NCBI GenBank assembly: GCA_947359465.1
Contig: OX375881.1
Location: 32,219,742-32,283,741 of the forward strand
Reading direction: 5' to 3'
Source: Metellina segmentata
Lineage: Eukaryota; Arthropoda; Arachnida; Araneae; Tetragnathidae
Length of the DNA stretch: 64,000 nucleotides
A program made the position numbers and the translations under genes. Under the pieces are notes generated by a model. That model saw only the letters and a program-made list of their open reading frames with translations, made no database searches and was not told the origin of the DNA. Below, one piece after another: positions 1-10,139 of this stretch (position 1 is the first letter of the stretch; each line of letters begins with the position of its first letter).

Positions 1-685
1 TTGTCTGTTCTTTTTCTTTCCCAGTTGCTCGAATCGTAATCGCTTTCTTCTCTCACCTGATAAGACTATGCCTATTCCGACTCCTCCAGCACAAGTGAGA
101 CTCGTTTATTAAGGAGGCTTGCTTAAGGAGGGGGGAGGCCTCCTTAAGCAAAGCACACGGAGGTGGAGTAGAGTTGCCAAAGCTCATACATATCGATTTG
201 TTTTGCTCGAGCATTCCAAGTATCTTCGGCCCATTAGCCAGAGTTCTCCATTTAAATACAGTTATAAAGCAGGGAACTAAATCCGGATATGTAAATCTCC
301 CAGCGGGGTAAAGGGGTAGGAGATACAGAGAAGGGGTTCACAGGGGCAAGCTGTTAATGTTCACCTGGAGCATAACCTGCAGTGGGGTGGAACGATGTGT
401 TGACTCTCAGAGGCGAATGCAGGCGTCAAAATATTTTGTGCTTGGGAGATTCATTTTTGATTAGTTGTTTCTGGGAAGTGTGTGTTGGGGAAAAAGAGGC
501 AGTTGTTTCGTTTTGTAATTTATGTGGAATTTCCGAGGGCTTAGTTGGAGAGTGTTTCCGGAGGGGACTCGCTGTTATGCCCATTATGTTCCGGAAATTT
601 CTGATAAAAGCGATCTTGTTGTTGGGGGATGGATTGTCTGGGATAGCGACTACTCTTTATGTTTTGTTTCGTTGATTAGAGTCTC
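1..685. other. Unassigned sequence with one short perfect hairpin
   Basis: No recognisable gene. The 97-codon open frame at 382-675 has no domain I recognise and is probably chance. The only clear structure is an inverted repeat with 13-bp perfect arms (119-131 and 139-151, TTGCTTAAGGAGG and its complement) around a 7-nt loop rich in G. Confidence 0.5.
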
Positions 686-689
686 TTAA

Positions 690-1468
690 GGGAACTGAGA
701 CGTTCTCGACAACGCAAAACATGAAAATTTGTGGTGTACAAGACCTCCTCATTTTTCAATAAAAAAGAAATCCCTCAACTAAAAGACTATATTTATAAAA
801 ACTACATGCTTCATTCATTATATTACAGTAAAAGTATACTCATCCTTTGCATTATTTTTTAAAATATGAGGAATCGAATAAGTACTTACAATAAACAGCC
901 TTCTAATACATGGTGATGAATAGGTACGCTCGTAAAAAATTCTATTCATATTAAAGAGGTGTAATTTTTTATGAACCTTTCTATGGTAATAACTCATCCA
1001 ATGAACATAATTTATTTCATTTCTTATTGATAATATTTTTTTATTCACCAATTTTATGAGAAAAATCAGCCTTTTTTTTCAGAATTTCAAATTTTTTCGA
1101 TTCAACATTTTTTTATAATTTTTACATTCAACATACTGCAATAAAAATTAATTTACTTCAATCCATATACATTTGCGTCAATATTAAAGCATGCATTAGG
1201 ATTTTCCAAGCAGTTGAAAAATTTTTAAGCGTACCTATTCATCACCATGTATTAGAAGGCTGTTTATTGTAAGTACTTATTCGATTCCTCATATTTAAAA
1301 AAATAATGCAAAGGATGAGTATACTTTTACTGTAATATAATGAATGAAGCATGTAGTTTTTATAAATATAGTCTTTTAGTTGAGGGATTTATTTTTTATT
1401 GAAAAATAAGGAGGTTTTGTACGCCACAAATTTTCATGTTTTGCGTTGTCGAGAACGTCTCAGTTCCC
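690..1468. mobile_element. 779-bp fold-back MITE with TTAA target duplication, copy 1 (piggyBac-like)
   Basis: The ends are GGGAACTGAGACG and its complement, immediately flanked by TTAA on both sides (686-689 and 1469-1472). The inverted arms are about 250 bp each (690 to about 940, and about 1220 to 1468), leaving a loop of about 280 bp. There is no coding capacity. The TTAA duplication and GGG/CCC termini are the piggyBac hallmark, so this is inferred to be a non-autonomous element moved by a piggyBac-type transposase. A copy of the same 779-bp length lies at 56659-57437. The empty target here would have been the palindrome GTCTCTTAAGAGAC. Confidence 0.9.
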
Positions 1469-1532
1469 TTAAGAGACGGTTCTCTATGTGTGGTTTGGGG
1501 TGTTAATTCGAACCTATCTTGCATAAGTTGTT

Positions 1533-2560
1533 TGATGTATTAGAGACCATGCTGCATCATTGTGCGTGTTTCAATTGTTTCAGTGTGAGACTTTGATTAG
1601 AACCGCGTGTGGTAGATATGAAGTTTTATGTGTCATCATCCACTTACATGTGGAAGGCACTAAGGTTGCTAGATGTATTATGGTGGCTCCACACCAACGG
1701 CGACAGCAACAAAGACGGGCAACATTTTGTTGCTTGTCTCTGTCGATGTTAAAAAAGCCTTCACACCGCGAGCGACAATAATTTATTTGCGCATGCGCAT
1801 AATATTTTTCGAAAGCAAAATATTTATTTGATTATTTCTTCTTTTTGCAAGATGGCTGACAGATCACGTCCGCATTTAACAAAAGTCCTTTTACAGCGAA
1901 GACGAATGCCAAAGAAATTAAAATTTCTTCCATAGTATTTCCGTATATTTCACTGAAACAGTTCGCTGAAACCAAAGCTATAGATAAAGCTTAGCTAGAA
2001 CGTCAACAAAAACAAAAACGCTGGTAACGAGAGTCACAATCTTTTTTGTGATTGGCTTTTGGCATGGCGACAGAGACAAAAGTTAAACTTCTTCCAAGAC
2101 TTGAAAGCGCAGCGACAGCGACAGAGACAAACCGGAAGAAACAAAATTTGTTTGTAATACGCATGTGCAATAGCGAAGAAACATGTATTTTGTCGCTGTC
2201 GCCGTTGGTGTGAAGCCACCATTAGAGACCATGCTGCATCATTGTGCGTGTTTCAATTGTTTTAGTGTGAGACATTGATTAGAACAGCGTGTGGTAGATT
2301 TGAAGTTTCATGTGTTATCATTCACTTACATCTGGAAGGCACTAAGGTTGCTTGATGTATTAGAGACCATGCTGCATCATTGTGGTGTTTCAATTTTTTC
2401 AGCGGGAAACTTCGATTAGAACCGTGTGTGGTAGATTTGAAGCTTGATGTGTGATCATCCACTTACATGTGGAAGGCACTAAGGTTGCTTGATGTATTAG
2501 AGACCATGCCGCATCATCGAGGTGGTTCAATTGTTTCAGCGGGACACTTCGATTGAAAAC
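1533..2560. repeat. ~138-bp tandem repeat, about 3.5 copies, split by a MITE
   Basis: Units begin GATGTATTAGAGACCATG at 1533, 1672, 2354 and 2491. After removing the MITE at 1681-2221 and its 3-bp duplication, the spacing is 137-139 bp. Units contain a conserved TTCAATTGTTTCAG and a GTGGAAGGCACTAAGG segment. The last unit is cut by the mariner relic at 2561. A diverged fifth relative can be read at about 3895-3975. No coding potential recognised. Confidence 0.85.
1681..2221. mobile_element. 541-bp Harbinger-like MITE, copy 1
   Basis: Terminal inverted repeats of about 35 bp start TGGTGGCTYCACACCAACGG, with further subterminal GCGACAGCRAC runs. The flanks TTA (1678-1680) and TTA (2222-2224) form a 3-bp duplication. 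The interrupted 138-bp repeat shows the empty site as GTATTAGAGACC, so the duplication is confirmed internally. The 3-bp TTA site is typical of PIF/Harbinger elements; the superfamily is an inference since no transposase is present. A second copy in the opposite orientation is split across 52639-61611. Confidence 0.85.
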
Positions 2561-2562
2561 TA

Positions 2563-3384
2563 CAGGGTGTCCTAAAAGTTCCCTTAATGAAGATTCATGA
2601 ATTTATTATACAAAATCAACAAGCTTTAAAACAATTACTTATATGCGAATGGTATAAAACACTTTTAACCCAACGTAGGAAAAAACCATGAACTTCCATT
2701 TATACTAAATGTTCATAATTTCCACCTTTTTCTTGGAGGCAAGGCTGAAGTCGTTTGCGCATAGTTTTAGAAGCGCGTTTCAAGATGCTGGGAATTACTT
2801 CTTGTATCCTTTGAGTAATGGCAATTTTCAGATCACCTATTGTTTGGTGAATATTTTCATAAACTTTGTGTTTTAAATATTCCCACAGAAAAAAGTCAGG
2901 GATGCGCAGATTAGGGTACGAGGTGGGTTCTTAAGATGAGTCGATCGCCAAAAACATCTTAAAGCATGCCATGGTTTCATAACTTGTATGGCAGGTTGCA
3001 ACGTCTTGTTGGAACCAAGAGTATCGTTCATTCACTTCTAATAAAGCAAAAAATTGTTTAATAAGTTGATATAAGATATCTTTACTCGATATTATATCAT
3101 TTGGATATTTATGTCGCCCAAATTCTTTACTTCTTTGATATGATTTACATTCAAAATAATTCTCAAACAGCGCAATTCTTTGAATGCGTGATAAATTCAT
3201 CCTACAATGAAGAACAAAATGACGTGGAACTTTATTATTGCACAACTTGAGTGCGAAGAAAATCAAACGATAAATATTATAGAGCCCATAAAAACTATAA
3301 GCAGACGATAAAATTCAATATTAAAAAAAACACGGGCAATAAATTTTTTTAAAGTTGGAGTACGGGAACTTTTAGGACACCCTG
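2563..3384. mobile_element. Mariner-type element relic with intact ends
   Basis: Ends CAGGGTGTCCTAAAAGTTCC and its complement are about 21 bp, flanked by TA (2561-2562 and 3385-3386), the Tc1/mariner target duplication. At 822 bp it is shorter than a full mariner (about 1.3 kb), matching the internally deleted minus-strand transposase it contains. It interrupts the fourth unit of the 138-bp repeat. Confidence 0.9.
2700..3266 (-). pseudogene. Degenerate mariner-type transposase
   Basis: The open part (2931-3266) starts with an N-terminal helix-turn-helix-like segment (QRIALFENYF...YQLIKQF). It then jumps directly into the catalytic core WFQQDVATCHTS, whose D is the second acidic residue of the mariner triad. 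Read past a frame break, the minus strand continues with a PDFFLW-like third-acid region and ends NYEHLV at about 2700. The block between the DNA-binding region and the second D, including the first catalytic D, is missing, so no active enzyme is possible. Family identity is clear; the subfamily is uncertain. Confidence 0.8.
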
Positions 3385-3389
3385 TACTA

Positions 3390-3478
3390 GGCTATACCTA
3401 TATGCTATACCTACATGCTATACCTATATGCTATCCTAAATGCTATACCTATATGCTATACCTATACTATACCTACTA
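3390..3478. repeat. Short tandem repeat, CTATACCTATATG
   Basis: About seven imperfect units of 12-13 bp (TGCTATACCTATA) lie directly next to the mariner end. Confidence 0.85.
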
Positions 3479-3479
3479 T

Positions 3480-4040
3480 GTTTATCCATTTATGGGACAC
3501 ATCTTCATTAGATGCGTAATGGCTTCAGGGGCTAGATCTTTTATTTTCCAGTGATATTTTATTTTCTCTTAGGGTTTACTGTCTTTGGTAAGCACACTGG
3601 TTCGTGTTGCTGGAATTCCAAAGCAATGTTTCCCTTTCAAAACTACACACTACTATATTATCCAATATTATTTTACTCTTTCATAACTTTTTTTTACTTG
3701 ACGTTTTAGCCGGATTTATGAATCGTTCGCCATAAAACACCAAAACAACTAATCACTATTTCGTGGAACGAAATCTAACCTTCATGCAAATAAAAATGAC
3801 TGTGTGGTCAGTCTAAAGAGAGTCGAATTTTAGTGTTGAAAAAAAAAGCTCAAATACTATATCTTGAAAATTTTGACGCAGTGTGTTTCTCTTGTTACAT
3901 CAATGTACGTGTTTCAACGGCTTCAGCGTAATACTTCGATGAGATTGAGTGTGGTAACTTTAAAGTCTGCCATTTGATTTATAATCGATTTACAATTGAA
4001 ACTCCGAAAGGCAAAGTTAAAAAAAGATAGTCGAGAGGGA
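3480..4040. other. Unassigned, with a decayed copy of the 138-bp repeat
   Basis: No gene seen. Positions about 3895-3975 resemble the core of the 138-bp repeat (GTTTCAACGGCTTCAGCG followed by GAGTGTGGTA). Confidence 0.4.
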
Positions 4041-4344
4041 ACAGCTTCAGTCTACGTTTATAGCGGTGGCAACGGCGTTAAAGCATTTTTTTTTGGCGCT
4101 CTTCTAATGTCGGTTCAAGGAAATAACTATTTCAAATGAACTAATGAAATCGAACGAAAGTTTAAGGAATTTTAAAAGAGAAATTTATAGAATACTCAAA
4201 ATGAAAATTTAAACTTTCCGCTAACCGAGGTTGCTATTGAAACCGCAACAACCATACTACATATGAATTGCCTTAATCTTCCATAACTCGCTACTGGAAG
4301 TGAGCCAAAACGTTGTCACTGCTATAAATTTAGACTGAAGCCGT
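4041..4344. mobile_element. Small TIR element (~304 bp)
   Basis: Inverted arms at 4041-4076 (ACAGCTTCAGTCTACG..., ATAGCGGTGGCAACG) and 4309-4344 match with a few differences. There is no coding sequence and no clear target duplication, so the superfamily is open. Confidence 0.7.
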
Positions 4345-5655
4345 ACTGTTCTGAGGAACGAACACACGAAAATTGTCTTAGACGTCTTAAGATATTGTAT
4401 CAGTTTCGAGCAAGTGAATTCTATGCAAATAAGTGAATTACCTTAAGCTAATTCATTAACATGATTCAGGTGTGATGTTTTCACCCCACACTTTAATGAA
4501 TATAAGAATAAACATCAGTGAATCAATCGAATGTTGTTTTACACGTTTGATCAATTTTATTTCATTCGTAGGTATGAAATATACATATCGATGTTGATAT
4601 TTGTTATAAATGCATTTAAATTAGGTTTCAAATACGAGCAAATACACTGCATTCATAGATAAATGACAATTGCGAAACTCTAAAGAAAATGTTTGTTCGA
4701 GTTTGTAATTTACACATAAAAGTATCACTCGGAAATGGTGTTGCCCTATATTCAACAGCTATTTAATGTGCTTTAACCGATTGAAACAATCTCCGTTGCC
4801 GTGTTACTTTAAAGTGAACTCAACAATGAATTGATTTAAATAGAGGGCATTCAATGGGTTCAAAGAAACTATTCGATAACTCAGAATTGTAGACTTCACT
4901 TTGACATGTAAATTAAGTTTCTGGACGACGGAACAAAGACTAGGAGGGAACTGAAATTCTGATTTTAGTTCAGTAGCCGAACTAAAAGTATCTTCCAAAC
5001 AATTATAAGTAATACTTATGCTGTAACTTATTACTCACTTTTAATTCTTTGGATTTGCATACAGTCCTTTGCACTTTTTGTTAAAAAAATGCGTCTTAAA
5101 TATGAAAAGTATTAATCAATAAATATAAAATTTGATCTATCTTGACTAAATGAGTATTTAGAGATATCCACGTAATGTAGTATTTATTTTCTCCTAAACT
5201 CACATTTAGAACACGTTCGAAGGAACTCATTTACAGAAGGACTCATTACATCTCATTTACATTTTTATGCATGATTCCACGAAGAGTTTTTTTGGGACTT
5301 GATGAATTGGCCTGGATTTGTCTCTTAGCCCCCACGATCAACCGATCCAGATTTAGCCGCCACGATCAAATTATCTAGACACACGATATCTAGATTCTTC
5401 CCCATTGAGTAATACAACAGTCATCATGTAGGATGCCCTAATTTAAGCTGACGATCACTTCTCAACAAATTTCACCGATCTGCTATCGCGCCGCAAATTT
5501 GACCGAGATCAACACCACTACGTACATCCATGCTTGTACTGGAGCTGGACTATCTGGTTTAACTCTAAAATTTTAAAAAGAGGCAAAATAAAATATAATT
5601 GTTTCAAAAATAAAGATGTATTTTCGTATTTAGAAATGTTTTAAACACATTAATG
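4345..5655. other. Non-coding stretch with an ancient dispersed repeat (about 4795-5160)
   Basis: No gene recognised. The segment at about 4795-5160, read on the minus strand, aligns with 12800-13165 on the plus strand. Shared blocks are TTGTTTGGAAGATAC, CAGAAACTTAATTT and a run around AATCAATTCATT. The rest is AT-rich with nothing identified. Confidence 0.5.
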
Positions 5656-5661
5656 AACGGA

Positions 5662-5740
5662 ATTGCCTTGGCTCAATGGGTTCGCCCGCTATGTTAGCAA
5701 CCTATAAGTTGTCGATAGTGCAGGTTCGATTTCTACCACG
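5662..5740 (+). repeat. tRNA-like sequence (tRNA-derived SINE head or tRNA relic)
   Basis: TTGGCTCAATGGGTTCGC resembles a pol III A box and CAGGTTCGATTTCTACC a B box, about 50 bp apart. The flanks do not pair as an acceptor stem, so a decayed SINE head or tRNA pseudogene is more likely than a functional tRNA gene. Confidence 0.45.
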
Positions 5741-5950
5741 GTGTAGATCTTCTCTGTCTCAGCAAAAGCTTTCCTTCAGTGCGACAATTTACTTGACTTT
5801 GACACAACTTGGGCCTGAAATAAGAATTGCGCCATACAACTGGTCCCTATAAAACCATCTAGCTTTGCATGCGTATGCCTATTACTTAGATGTACGTTTT
5901 TAATTTGTCTGTCTTGTGTCTGGTTTGGAAAATTGTGACTCTCTTTCTGC

Positions 5951-6420
5951 ATAAAACCATACCAAACCAACCTTGTATGTATAGATTACTTGATTTATTA
6001 TTATGTGTTTCCCACAGTTTGGTCAAATATATCCCTCTTGCAACATAAAACCATACCAAACCAACCTTGTATGTATAAATTACTTGATTTATTTTGTGTT
6101 TCCCACAGTTTGGTCAAATATGACCCTTGCAACATAAAACCATACCAAACTAACCTTATATGTATAGATTACTTGATTTATTATTATGTGTTTTTCCCAC
6201 AGTTTGGTCAAATATGGCCCTTGCAACATAAAACCATACCAAACTAACCTTATATGTATAGATTACTTGATTTATTATTATGTGTTTCCCACAGTTTGGT
6301 CAAATATGGCCCTTGCAACATAAAACCATACCAAACCAACCTTGTATGTATAAATTACTTGATTTATTATGTGCTTGGCGCAGTTTATGTCAAATATGGC
6401 CCTTGCAACAAAAAACCGAA
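5951..6420. repeat. 92-bp minisatellite, five units
   Basis: Units start ATAAAACCATACCAAAC at 5951, 6045, 6134, 6228 and 6320 (89-94 bp apart). Each carries CCCACAGTTTGGTCAAATAT. Open frames across it (5990-6568) are by-products of the periodicity. Confidence 0.9.
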
Positions 6421-6464
6421 CCAATTTGCCCTCCAAATGTGTTATGTGTATGTCCATTACTTAA

Positions 6465-6672
6465 CCCTTCAGGTGGTTTTGACGAGATACCTGATCCATC
6501 AAGATCTGACTTTGGTAATACGTGACGAGATATATCATATCATCAATACAATACTGATTTTTTTATGATGGTAAGATCAAGATTTGACTATTATTTTTCC
6601 AATGACCAGATATCTCATTCGATGGCCAGCTTGAATAATCAAATAATCTCAGCGAGATAAACACCAGAAGGA
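6465..6672. mobile_element. TTAA-flanked element of the GACGAGATATCTCGTC family, short copy
   Basis: Flanked by TTAA at 6461-6464 and 6673-6676. Left end CCCTTCAGGTGGTTTTGACG, right end complementary to TCCTTCTGGTGTTTATC. Inside are degenerate GACGAGATATCTC/ATCAAGATCTGAC subrepeats. There is no coding capacity. Confidence 0.8.
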
Positions 6673-7160
6673 TTAAAAGCGGCTATATGAATCTTGGAAA
6701 CTTGGAATGTTTCAAAAATTTACCTAAAGAACAATTTCTAATTACAGGTGTTATAAATTTTCAAAATTTCCTTTGCTTAACACATCCATGAATGTTAATC
6801 CCACCATTGTAAAGGAAACACTGAAGTAAAATACGTTTAGACATGAATCTAGACGAAATTTTTAATAAAATTTATCTTTTCTTTATTAAGCGGATACTGA
6901 AGATTCCGCCAACATATTTGTTGTGTTAATGAGCTAAAAATCTAGCAGAGGTGAGAAGTGCAGGATGCATAGTACATCACAGTTTAAAAATAGACAGCCA
7001 CGGTGAGATTTAAAAGTTTATTAAAAATGTAATACTTTACAGATAGAATAGCAACTCATAAGAGAACATACAAACATCCAGTATTTGGATCCGAGAGAAC
7101 AGAATATAAACTGACTTCGTTTATATGTATAACTCTGACTAAATTAAATGGGCGTTTCAT

Positions 7161-7199
7161 ATGCAAATCTAGCCTGATTTGCATACGACGGATTTGCAT
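7161..7199. promoter_or_regulatory. Cluster of three octamer motifs (possible POU-protein sites)
   Basis: ATGCAAAT at 7161-7168, and its complement ATTTGCAT at 7177-7184 and 7192-7199. Three perfect octamers in 39 bp are unlikely to be common by chance, though in AT-rich DNA this remains suggestive only. Confidence 0.3.
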
Positions 7200-7287
7200 A
7201 TATTTTAACAGTTAAGAAAAGGAGAATATACAGTAATATTAAGTCCATTTAATGTTTCAAAATCTGATACAATAAAGTGATGATCTC

Positions 7288-7365
7288 GGACGAGATTTCT
7301 CGTACACAAGATTGGGTCATATTTTCTAAAAGACGAGATACCTCGTCGAGACAACCACCAGTGTG
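7288..7365. repeat. Terminal fragment of the TTAA / GACGAGAT family
   Basis: Contains GACGAGATTTCTCGTAC and GACGAGATACCTCGTCGAG followed by ACAACCACCAGTG, the usual right-hand end of the family. The terminal TTAA is not preserved. Confidence 0.7.
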
Positions 7366-7439
7366 TTTTAGCATGGCTGGGCTGACTACGAAATAAAAAT
7401 CCAACTCTAAAATCCAAATCTAACAGTTACTTAACCGAA

Positions 7440-8080
7440 TTATTTCAACAAACCCACATCCACCATCAATCAAAGCGCTGATTAAAACCTCCCCAACTTC
7501 TCACTAAATTCATTATCCACCCTATACCCCCAACCACAATCCAGAGCGATGATTTCCTCATTACTTCACCCACTCTGCGACTTCCCCGTAAACAAAATTC
7601 ACCCCGACCCCAACACAATCCCAAACACACACGCAGTCGGCCGATCTGTTAATCTCACTCCAGAAAACAGCGGCAAAAGACGTAACTGCTCCGCGAACAC
7701 ATCACGCCAATTTAAGCGCGGCTAAAGATTTAAGCAAGGCAAATTGCCCCGCATAAATATTACTGCAACATTAAACCGTCTAATGGGCCGAACTTTAATA
7801 ACTCCGAGTGCCTTGCAGTTGGCACGGGGCCCTTATCATTCGGCGTCTTGGGGGGTGGGAGGTATTTAGGGCACCTCGCGCACTTTGCACCTCGTCTTCG
7901 GAACGGCAATTTGCCCGGGGAATGTGATTACGGGAATATGGAAACTGTTTGGTGTCTCAATTAGAGACGGGTGTTTGGAAATGAATGAATGCGGTGCCCG
8001 GGAGAAACGACCTGGGAGCGGGGAGAAGGCTGGATTAGCGGCAAACAACGCGTTCGGGTGGATTTAATTTCCATGTATGT
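7440..8080. other. Single-copy stretch richer in GC; possible conserved non-coding DNA
   Basis: This stretch is visibly less AT-rich than its surroundings and shares nothing with the repeat families of the window. Both strands have open frames near 7866-8067 without recognisable domains. It could be a conserved regulatory element or a diverged exon; I cannot decide without comparison to related genomes. Confidence 0.3.
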
Positions 8081-8144
8081 TTAATAAAAACGGTGCTTGG
8101 CGAGCTGGAAGTAGCTTTTTAAGTTATCAGAGGCTCGTTTGGGC

Positions 8145-8310
8145 AGGTAGTTAATTAACGTCGCATTGGCTAAACACTTCCGGGTATAGGCGACGGGCCT
8201 GGATGAATCCCAAGGGACAGATCTACGGACGAGTAGTTCTGAACCACGGTCAGATAACGAGGTCAACACTTGAGGTGGCACCTCACTCTCGAATCTTCCA
8301 CACCATGACA
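8145..8310 (-). repeat. SINE body, minus strand
   Basis: The minus strand reads as the window's common SINE body: GACCTCGTTATCTGACCGTG, GGTTCAGAACTAC, a TCCCTTGGGATTCAT segment, and a tail ending in GCGACGTTAATTAA. No head is visible. It abuts the hAT-like element that begins at 8335. Confidence 0.75.
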
Positions 8311-8334
8311 GATTTGACGAGCACTAGTCCTATG

Positions 8335-9453
8335 TAGGTATGTGACATCGATGTCGATGTTTTTAAAAAAAACATCGATGTAATGGAGTCGATGTTTTTG
8401 TAACATTGACGTTTATACTTGTCGTTCTTTTATTTTTCAATGAAAAAAGTACCATTATAAAAATTTAAAAAATAACCAAGTAGCATAGTTTTTATAATCA
8501 GCAAATTGAACTTTTAGACACAAGTGGCCAAGGGTGAAGGGTCTGAAAAGTAGAGATGCAACATCGATGTCAATGTTTTCAAAACATTGATGTTTTATAA
8601 ACAAAACATCGATGTATTTAACATCGATGTAATGGAGTCGATGTTTTTGTAACATTGACGTTTATACTTGTCGTTCTTTTATTTTTCAATGAAAAAAGTA
8701 CCATTATAAAAATTAAAAAAATAACCAAGCAGCATAGTTTTTATAATCAGCGAATTGAACTTTTAGACACAAGTGGCCAAGGGTGAAGGGTGTGAAAAGT
8801 AGAGATGCAACATCGATGTCAATGTTTTCAAAACATTGATGTTTTATAAACAAAACATCGATGTATTTAACATCGATGTAATGGAGTCGATGTTTTTGTA
8901 ACATTGACGTTTATACTTGTCGTTCTTTTATTTTTCAATGAAAAAAGTACCATTATAAAAATTTAAAAAATAACCAAGTAGCATAGTTTTTATAATCAGC
9001 AAATTGAACTTTTAGACACAAGTGGCCAAGGGTGAAGGGTCTGAAAAGTAGAGATGCAACATTGATGTCACTGTTTTCAAAACATTGATGTTTTATAAAA
9101 AAAAACATCGATGTATTGGAGCCGATGTCGCATCACTAGTTTCTAAACCAGTTTTAAGAAATGGGGGGGGAAAATTTAAATGCACTGAATTTTAAAAACA
9201 TCGTTGGTATGGGGGCGATCCATTATCAACATGGATGTTTTAATTTTGAACATCAAAGTTTTAAAACATCAATGTTTTGCTGTCGATGTAGCATCACTAG
9301 TTGCTAAACCAGTTTTAAGAAATTGGAGAAGAAAGTTTAAATACACTGAATTTTAAAAACATCGATTCAGTGCATTTTGGGTGCGATGTATTATCAACAT
9401 CAATGTTTTTTAATTCTGAACATCGATATTTTGCTATCGATGTCGCATCCCTA
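8335..9453. mobile_element. hAT-like non-autonomous element with ACATCGATGT motifs, copy 1
   Basis: Ends TAGGTATGTGACATCGATG and the complement of TAGGGATGCGACATCGAT. The flanks GTCCTATG (8327-8334) and GTCCCATG (9454-9461) are an 8-bp duplication with one mismatch, typical of hAT. Inside, a 249-bp unit is repeated nearly three times (the ACCATTATAAAAATT anchor at 8451, 8700 and 8949), followed by two ~165-bp units ending at about 9290 and 9453. The palindrome ACATCGATGT and near-copies occur dozens of times. There is no transposase. Confidence 0.85.
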
Positions 9454-9464
9454 GTCCCATGTAC

Positions 9465-9725
9465 ACGACGCTCTAATTTTCGCGTTTGGAGGGTCTTTGG
9501 ACTGGACTGTTGCGAGTTCAAATCCCATGACCGTCCTGTAAAAAAGGGGGAGGGTGCATGTTAAATCTATCGTAGCCTGAAATGTTCTCACTCTGGGTTG
9601 GTGTTGATGGTTGGAGAATGGACTGCCAGCTCAGGTGTTATCTCTTTATCTGACCGTGGTTCAAAATTACGTGTCGTCCTCGTATCTTTCTCTTAGGGGG
9701 CTGTTCCCGTACCGTTACTCTTCCA
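9465..9725 (+). repeat. tRNA-derived SINE copy
   Basis: Head remnant with a B-box-like GCGAGTTCAAATCCC, then the body: GGGTGCATGTTAAATCTATC, GAATGGACTGCCAGCTCAGG, ATCTGACCGTGGTTCAAAAT. The tail is replaced near 9703 by an inverted head fragment (CCGTTACTCTTCCAAC). Confidence 0.75.
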
Positions 9726-9749
9726 ACAGAGGTGCCGCAACCCCTAATT

Positions 9750-10022
9750 CTTCATTGGAAGAGTAGCGGAAGGTTGTGAGTTTGTAACTCGATCCTACCG
9801 AAGACCGTCTTGTTTGTGGGGGCTGGTGCATGTTCAATCTCTTGTGGCCTAAAATAAACTCATGTTGCCGGGTGGAGACTTTTTAAAATGGAATGCCAGC
9901 TTCGTGTAGATCTCGCCATATCACCATGGTTCATAATACGTTGCCTTCGTATCTTTCGCTTTGGTTATTGATCCCGTAATGTTGCGAATAGCCACTGTGC
10001 TGCACTAGAGTGCGTTAACCTT
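9750..10022 (+). repeat. tRNA-derived SINE copy
   Basis: Head TTGGAAGAGTAGCGG with a B-box-like GAGTTTGTAACTCGATCC, the body (GGTGCATGTTCAATCTC, GGAATGCCAGCTTCGTG, ACCATGGTTCATAATAC) and a degenerate tail ending GAGTGCGTTAACC. Confidence 0.75.
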
Positions 10023-10139
10023 TTAGCACAACTTGTTATTAGCAAAATTGTTCAGATCTTGATAGGCAGTTATACTACTGTGATCAAGAAGTAACCAGAA
10101 TGTAAACTTTAATCAAATATTATTACGACTTATATAAAC

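Noticed and set aside
382..675. 97-codon open frame as a gene
   Set aside because: No domain, no splice or start context, and located directly beside a MITE; length is within chance.
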